Assembly (NCBI GenBank): GCA_030425715.1
Contig: JAUIAA010000002.1
Location: 1 to 34,075 of the forward strand
Direction: 5' to 3'
From: Bacteroidia bacterium
GTDB taxonomy: Bacteria; Bacteroidota; Bacteroidia; Flavobacteriales; Flavobacteriaceae
DNA: 34,075 nucleotides
The notes under the pieces were generated by a model. That model had not been told where the DNA came from, did no database searches, and worked only from the letters and a program-made list of their open reading frames with translations. The translations under genes were made by a program, and so were the position numbers. This document shows, piece by piece, positions 29,685 to 34,075 of the stretch. Position 1 is the first letter of the stretch. Every line of letters begins with the position of its first letter.

Positions 29685-31805
29685 ATGTACAGGTATCTAA
29701 TTTTTCTTACTTTATTATCCTCATTACATAGCTGCAAAAGCCAAAATAAAGAAACTATGAACGAGCAACACCAATATACAAACGCGTTGATTCATGAAAC
29801 CAGTCCTTATTTATTACAACATGCGCACAACCCTGTAGACTGGCATGCTTGGAATGATGAAACTTTGGCTTTGGCAAAAAAAGAAAATAAACTTTTACTA
29901 ATTTCTATAGGGTATGCCGCATGCCACTGGTGTCATGTGATGGAAGAGGAAAGTTTTGAAGATTCTACTGTGGCGGCGGTTATGAATAAACATTTTATCA
30001 ATGTAAAAGTAGACAGAGAAGAAAGACCCGATGTTGATCAAATATACATGAATGCTGTACAACTACTTACAGGTAGTGGTGGCTGGCCATTGAATTGTGT
30101 AGCCTTACCAGATGGAAGACCTATATGGGGAGGTACTTATTTTCCAAAAGAAAATTGGTTAAATGCCATAGAAAAATTAGCAGAGTTGTATAAAACTGAA
30201 CCTGAAAAAGCAGAAGAATATGCAGCTAAATTAACCGAAGGCATCCATCAATCTGATTTGGTTACCCTCAATAAAGAAGCTCCAAATTTCACGAAAATAG
30301 AGCTAGATAGTGCTGTAACAAAATGGGAAGCTTATTTAGACCCTAAAAATGGTGGAAATAAAGGAGCTCCTAAATTTCCGATGCCCAGCAATATTAATTT
30401 CTTATTGCGCTATGCCACACAAACCAAAAATAGCGAATTATTAAAATATGTGAACACTACGCTTACGCAGATGGCTTATGGTGGTATTTTTGATCAAATT
30501 GGTGGAGGGTTTGCAAGATATTCTGTGGATGAAATTTGGCATATTCCACATTTTGAGAAAATGCTTTATGATAATGCCCAATTGGTTTCTTTGTATTCCA
30601 AAGCGTATCAGGCTACAAAAAATCCATTGTATAAAGAGATTGTTTATCGAACTACGCAATTTGTAGAAAGTGAATTGTACAACGGTAAAGGTGCTTTCTA
30701 TTCTTCGCTTGACGCGGATAGCAAAACAACAACAGGAGCACTAGAAGAAGGAGCTTATTACATTTGGACCAAAGATGAATTGGAAAAAATATTAGGTGCT
30801 GATTTCAATTTATTTGCCCAGTATTACAATGTAAACTTGCATGGTAAATGGGAAGAAAACAATTACCATTTGATAAGAACTTTATCTGATGAAGAGATTG
30901 CCAACAAAAATAACATCTCAGTAAATGAACTTTCTAACAAAGTGAAAAGCTGGCAAAAAACGCTTTTGGCAGCAAGAAATAAAAGAGATTTACCAAGACT
31001 TGACGATAAATCGTTAACTTCCTGGAATGCCCTTATGTTAAAAGCCTATGCAGATTCCTATGCCGTTTTTAACGAAAAACACTTTTTAGAGATGGCATTA
31101 AAAACCGCGCAATTTATTACTTCAAAACAATTAAAAGAAGATGGAGGTTTATACCGTAATTTTAAAAATGACAAAAGTACCATTGATGCTTATTTAGAAG
31201 ATTATGCTACAACTATTTCGGCATTTCTACGATTGTACGAAGTAACACTTAATGAAAATTGGTTGCAAACTGCCAAACAGTTGACCGATTATTGTTACGA
31301 TCATTTTTACGATGATAACAACAAGATGTTCTTTTTCACCTCCAATACAGATGCTAATCTTATCAGTAGAAAAACAGAAACCGATGATAATGTCATCCCG
31401 TCTTCCAATTCGATTATGGCCAATAACTTATTTTTATTAGGGCACTATTTTTACAATAAAAAATATAGCGATAACGCCAAGGCTATGCTAAATAATATGA
31501 AAGCCAGTACATTAAACTATGCTGGAGGAGCGAGTAATTGGCTACAACTGTACATGAATTTTGCGGGTAATTTTTACGAAGTAGCCATATCAGGGAAAAA
31601 TGCCAAAGAAAAATTACAAGAACTCAACCAACATTATATACCCAATAAGTTGATTGTAGGTAGTACCAAAGACAGCAAATTGCCATTACTAGAATTTAAA
31701 TATGCCGAAAATGAAACTACTATTTTTGTATGTGTAGATGGTGCTTGCCAATTACCTGTTACAAAAACAAACGAAGCCTTAAAACAAATTAAAATAGAGT
31801 TATAA
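29685..31805 (+). CDS. DUF255/YyaL-type thioredoxin-domain protein, lipoprotein
   Basis: Homologue of bacterial YyaL and eukaryotic spermatogenesis-associated protein 20, 706 aa. A lipoprotein signal ends in SLHSC (Cys17), which is unusual for a family often predicted to be cytoplasmic but is seen in Bacteroidota. The thioredoxin-like N-terminal domain contains HAHNPVDWHAW and a CxxC pair, Cys80 and Cys83, in AACHWCHVMEEESF, then NVKVDREERPDVDQIYM. The remaining 500 residues resemble an (alpha/alpha)6 glycosidase-type barrel, with GGIFDQIGGGFARYSVD and HFEKMLYDNAQL. The enzymatic activity is unknown. Its stop overlaps the start of the next gene (TAATG). Confidence 0.9.
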   Translation: MYRYLIFLTLLSSLHSCKSQNKETMNEQHQYTNALIHETSPYLLQHAHNPVDWHAWNDETLALAKKENKLLLISIGYAACHWCHVMEEESFEDSTVAAVMNKHFINVKVDREERPDVDQIYMNAVQLLTGSGGWPLNCVALPDGRPIWGGTYFPKENWLNAIEKLAELYKTEPEKAEEYAAKLTEGIHQSDLVTLNKEAPNFTKIELDSAVTKWEAYLDPKNGGNKGAPKFPMPSNINFLLRYATQTKNSELLKYVNTTLTQMAYGGIFDQIGGGFARYSVDEIWHIPHFEKMLYDNAQLVSLYSKAYQATKNPLYKEIVYRTTQFVESELYNGKGAFYSSLDADSKTTTGALEEGAYYIWTKDELEKILGADFNLFAQYYNVNLHGKWEENNYHLIRTLSDEEIANKNNISVNELSNKVKSWQKTLLAARNKRDLPRLDDKSLTSWNALMLKAYADSYAVFNEKHFLEMALKTAQFITSKQLKEDGGLYRNFKNDKSTIDAYLEDYATTISAFLRLYEVTLNENWLQTAKQLTDYCYDHFYDDNNKMFFFTSNTDANLISRKTETDDNVIPSSNSIMANNLFLLGHYFYNKKYSDNAKAMLNNMKASTLNYAGGASNWLQLYMNFAGNFYEVAISGKNAKEKLQELNQHYIPNKLIVGSTKDSKLPLLEFKYAENETTIFVCVDGACQLPVTKTNEALKQIKIEL

Positions 31806-32164
31806 TGAATTTAATACAAGCTTTTTTAGTAGGTCTCGTTGCATTTTTACATCTCTATTTTATGGTATTGGAAATGTTTTTTTGGACCAAACCTAAAGGG
31901 CTAAAAGCTTTTGGACTTACCAAAGAAAAGGCGGAAGACTCTAAAGTGCTAGCTGCAAATCAAGGTTTGTATAATGGGTTTTTAGCCGCAGGTTTAATTT
32001 GGTCTATACTTGATAAGAACTACCAATTAGAATTGGCATTTTTCTTTTTGTTTTGTGTAACGGTTGCTGGATTATATGGCGCATACTCTACCAACAAAAT
32101 AAAATTGTTTTTTGTACAATCTTTACCAGCAATGATAGCTATGATAGCTTTAATTTTTATCTAA
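31805..32164 (+). CDS. DUF1304 family membrane protein
   Basis: Integral membrane protein of 119 aa with four predicted helices. Family text is visible in the first helix, FLHLYFMVLEMFFWTKP, followed by a conserved loop, KVLAANQGLYNGFLAAGL. Its start overlaps the stop of the YyaL-like gene by one base, so translation is probably coupled. Function unknown. Its stop overlaps that of the convergent tsaB (shared CTAA at 32161-32164). Confidence 0.88.
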   Translation: MNLIQAFLVGLVAFLHLYFMVLEMFFWTKPKGLKAFGLTKEKAEDSKVLAANQGLYNGFLAAGLIWSILDKNYQLELAFFFLFCVTVAGLYGAYSTNKIKLFFVQSLPAMIAMIALIFI

Positions 32165-32841
32165 ACTTGTTTTTTAGGTTTACCAGCTACAAAATCTTTT
32201 AAATAAAAGGGCTCAAAATACGCAACATCTTCAAATGCTCTTTGGTTAAATTTTTCAAAAGAAATTCTAGCCATTTCCTTTGCAGATGGGTAATAGTTGT
32301 CTAAAAACACTGTATTAGGATGATTTATTACGGTCTTGCACTTATCAGCTCCATCGCCTAAAAAATATATTCTATGGCCCTCTAGTAAACTAGAAAATGC
32401 ATCTTTATTTATAACCTTTGCGGTAGTATTTTTTAATAATTGGTACTGGTTATTATACACCGCGCAATAAACTTCAAGTCTACGTGCATCAATCATTGGA
32501 ACGATAAGTTCTCCTTTTTTTATTTTAATGGCTTGTGCTAAGCTATCTAAGGTAGGAATAGAGATTAATGGTTTATCTAAAGCAAAACAGAGTCCTTTAG
32601 CTGCAGAAACCCCAATACGTAAACCCGTATAAGAGCCTGGGCCTTTACTTACTGCAACGGCATCAATATCCTGCATTGTTAATTTTGCATTTTGCAATGC
32701 CTCTAAAATAAATGTATGTAATTTTTCGGCATGCGAGAATTGGCCTTCATTCAATTCAATAATAGACTTCGCTACACCATCTACTGCCACACAAACGGAA
32801 CAATTTTTGGTAGCGGTTTCTATATTTAAAATTACAGCCAA
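32161..32841 (-). CDS. tsaB: tRNA threonylcarbamoyladenosine biosynthesis protein TsaB
   Basis: Partner of TsaD and TsaE in making t6A at position 37 of ANN-reading tRNAs. It is 226 aa, with an ASKHA fold and without the zinc site of TsaD. Visible are ILNIETATKNCSVCVA, NEGQFSHAEKLH and AVSKGPGSYTGLRIGVSAAKGL, all typical. The start is a TTG at 32841; no ATG lies upstream in frame, and the family normally begins one or two residues before ILNIET, so the TTG is convincing. It begins 9 bases after the TolC-family gene stop and is probably co-transcribed with it. Confidence 0.93.
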   Translation of the reverse strand: MAVILNIETATKNCSVCVAVDGVAKSIIELNEGQFSHAEKLHTFILEALQNAKLTMQDIDAVAVSKGPGSYTGLRIGVSAAKGLCFALDKPLISIPTLDSLAQAIKIKKGELIVPMIDARRLEVYCAVYNNQYQLLKNTTAKVINKDAFSSLLEGHRIYFLGDGADKCKTVINHPNTVFLDNYYPSAKEMARISFEKFNQRAFEDVAYFEPFYLKDFVAGKPKKQV

Positions 32842-32850
32842 CTTTTTGAT

Positions 32851-34075
32851 TTAATTTACTTCAACAGGGATTCCGTAATAAAACTCTAACAATTTCACTT
32901 TAAAAATAAAATCATATTTGGCTCTTAAAAAATCGGATTGTGCTTTAACCACATTATTTTTAATTTGGCTAAATTCAAAAGAATTCATCACTCCAACATT
33001 AAATTTTTCTTGTGCATATCGAAATGATTCCTCTTGCGCGGCTACTGATTTTTTTGCAGCATCATATACCTTTAGTGCTCCTCTAGCATCTAAGTACACC
33101 GTATTGATAATACGCTCTAAATCCAATTCTTCTTTATCTAATTGGTATTCTTGTTGCTCTTTAAAAATTTTCGCTTTCTTAACGTTATTAGATGCTTTAA
33201 ATCCGTTAAAAACAGGAATATTTAAACTCAAGCCATAGGAATACCCTTTATTATCTCCAAATTGATCAAAAAAACTATCTGCTCCTACAGTTCTCACCGA
33301 AGTTTTAGGTCCTAAAACATTTTGATTCGTACCTTCTACAATTCCAATTACCTGTGTTGGATCATTTGGGTCGATATAAGATTGAAATCCATTGATATCT
33401 GAATATCTAGAATTCCAATTAAAAAAACCTGTTAATTGTGGTTGTAAGGCTCCTTTTGCCAACGCTATATCTTTTTCTGCCAACTCAATATTGGCTTTCG
33501 CAACTCTAATTTCATTTCTGTTTTCTAATGCTTTGGCATAAATATCTTGTACAGAGTAATTTGCTAAATTTACTAATGGTAAACTTGCAATTTCTGTATC
33601 TGAAATGTCAAAATTATCTGCATTTTCTAATTGTAATAACTGCGCAAGGCTTAATAGTGAAAGCTTTTTGTTGTTTTCGGTTACAATTAAATTTTGTTCG
33701 TCATTTGCAACGGTGGCTTGTATTTCGTACAAATCTCCTTTAGGAATTGTACCCGCTTCAACTAATTTCTCACTTCTAGAAAGTTGCTCTTGAGAAATTT
33801 CTAATTGTGGTTTAGCTACATTAATAGCTTCCATATCAAACAATACTTTTAAATAAGCATTAATTACGTTTAAAGTAATATCGTCTTTAATTTTATCCAT
33901 CTGGTATCTATTTGCCAAAATACTCAACTCTGCTTTACGCATTTGATTCACATTTTGCCTACCACCATAAATCATGATGCCAGAAGAAAGACCTGCAGAG
34001 GTATTTGCCGTAGTTTGGTTTCGCAATACACCGGTAGTTACATCGGTAGTTAAACCAGAATTCCATGCTTGTGAA
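32851..34075 (-). CDS. TolC-family outer membrane efflux protein, missing its N-terminus (cut by window edge)
   Basis: Outer-membrane channel of a tripartite efflux pump or type I secretion system. The frame is open to the right edge, so about 407 residues of the C-terminal part are present and the signal peptide lies outside. The alternating coiled-coil pattern of the family is clear, with two repeats: the first around YLKVLFDMEAINVAKPQLEISQEQLSRSEKLVEAGTIPKGDLYEIQA, the second around AYDAAKKSVAAQEESFRYAQEKFNVGVMNSFEFSQIKNN. The beta-barrel region includes SLNIPVFNGF. The usual RND and membrane-fusion partners are not in view; they may lie farther upstream. tsaB follows closely on the same strand. 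Confidence 0.92.
   Translation of the reverse strand, partial: SQAWNSGLTTDVTTGVLRNQTTANTSAGLSSGIMIYGGRQNVNQMRKAELSILANRYQMDKIKDDITLNVINAYLKVLFDMEAINVAKPQLEISQEQLSRSEKLVEAGTIPKGDLYEIQATVANDEQNLIVTENNKKLSLLSLAQLLQLENADNFDISDTEIASLPLVNLANYSVQDIYAKALENRNEIRVAKANIELAEKDIALAKGALQPQLTGFFNWNSRYSDINGFQSYIDPNDPTQVIGIVEGTNQNVLGPKTSVRTVGADSFFDQFGDNKGYSYGLSLNIPVFNGFKASNNVKKAKIFKEQQEYQLDKEELDLERIINTVYLDARGALKVYDAAKKSVAAQEESFRYAQEKFNVGVMNSFEFSQIKNNVVKAQSDFLRAKYDFIFKVKLLEFYYGIPVEVN

Noticed and set aside
1..34075. tRNA or rRNA genes, or signs of horizontal transfer
   Set aside because: No cloverleaf or rRNA-like sequence was noticed in any intergenic space, and base composition and promoter style look uniform by eye.

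Overview
The window is AT-rich and reads as a chromosomal segment of a member of the Flavobacteriaceae (Bacteroidota); I cannot name the genus. Three things point there. Many genes are preceded by the Bacteroidota -7 element TAnnTTTG with no clear Shine-Dalgarno sequence. Several families are typical of the group: DUF2911 lipid/secreted proteins, a fused SecDF, a PiT transporter with a PhoU-like tail, and a short-LID adenylate kinase. The encoded proteins also look flavobacterial throughout. There are no rRNA or tRNA genes, insertion sequences, phage genes or CRISPR arrays.

Layout: (1) 1-4631: the 5' two thirds of leuS (minus strand, cut by the left edge), a lipoprotein amidohydrolase, and two tandem DUF2911 genes. 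(2) 4767-7595: an OmpR/PhoB-type response regulator and histidine kinase, followed by about 0.9 kb without protein genes that holds three related transcription units in a row. I read these as three tandem small RNAs. (3) 7686-16222: gyrB, mdh, a secreted DUF4412-like gene, fhs (minus) and secDF. (4) 16295-18496: hpt-adk-obg, probably one operon. (5) 18608-23833: an LprI-like protein, mnmD plus a tiny membrane protein, ilvE, a MazG-like pyrophosphohydrolase, a di-haem cytochrome lipoprotein and an SDR enzyme. (6) 23855-34075: a small membrane protein, a U32 (TrhP-like) protein, asd, a thioredoxin, a PiT phosphate transporter, a YyaL/DUF255 lipoprotein with a DUF1304 membrane protein, tsaB, and a TolC-family gene cut by the right edge.

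The main discovery candidate is region 6780-7595. Each of the three units has the same promoter: two CTTCAGAATT-like boxes 11 bp apart, with the first box exactly 27 bp before a TAcaTTyG -7 element. Each is followed by a diverged 5' leader with its own hairpin, a hairpin showing TGAGGGGAAT in its loop, a second hairpin showing ATTAAGCTATT in its loop, and a strong intrinsic terminator. The stems differ in sequence between units but still pair, which is what selection on RNA structure produces. Direct repeats with an 11-bp period are how PhoB-family regulators bind DNA, and such a regulator lies immediately upstream. The simplest model is a two-component system that drives three sibling sRNAs, comparable in design to the CiaRH csRNAs of streptococci or the LisRK-linked LhrC RNAs of Listeria, but in a phylum where such arrays are little known. 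The rest of the window is mainly housekeeping.
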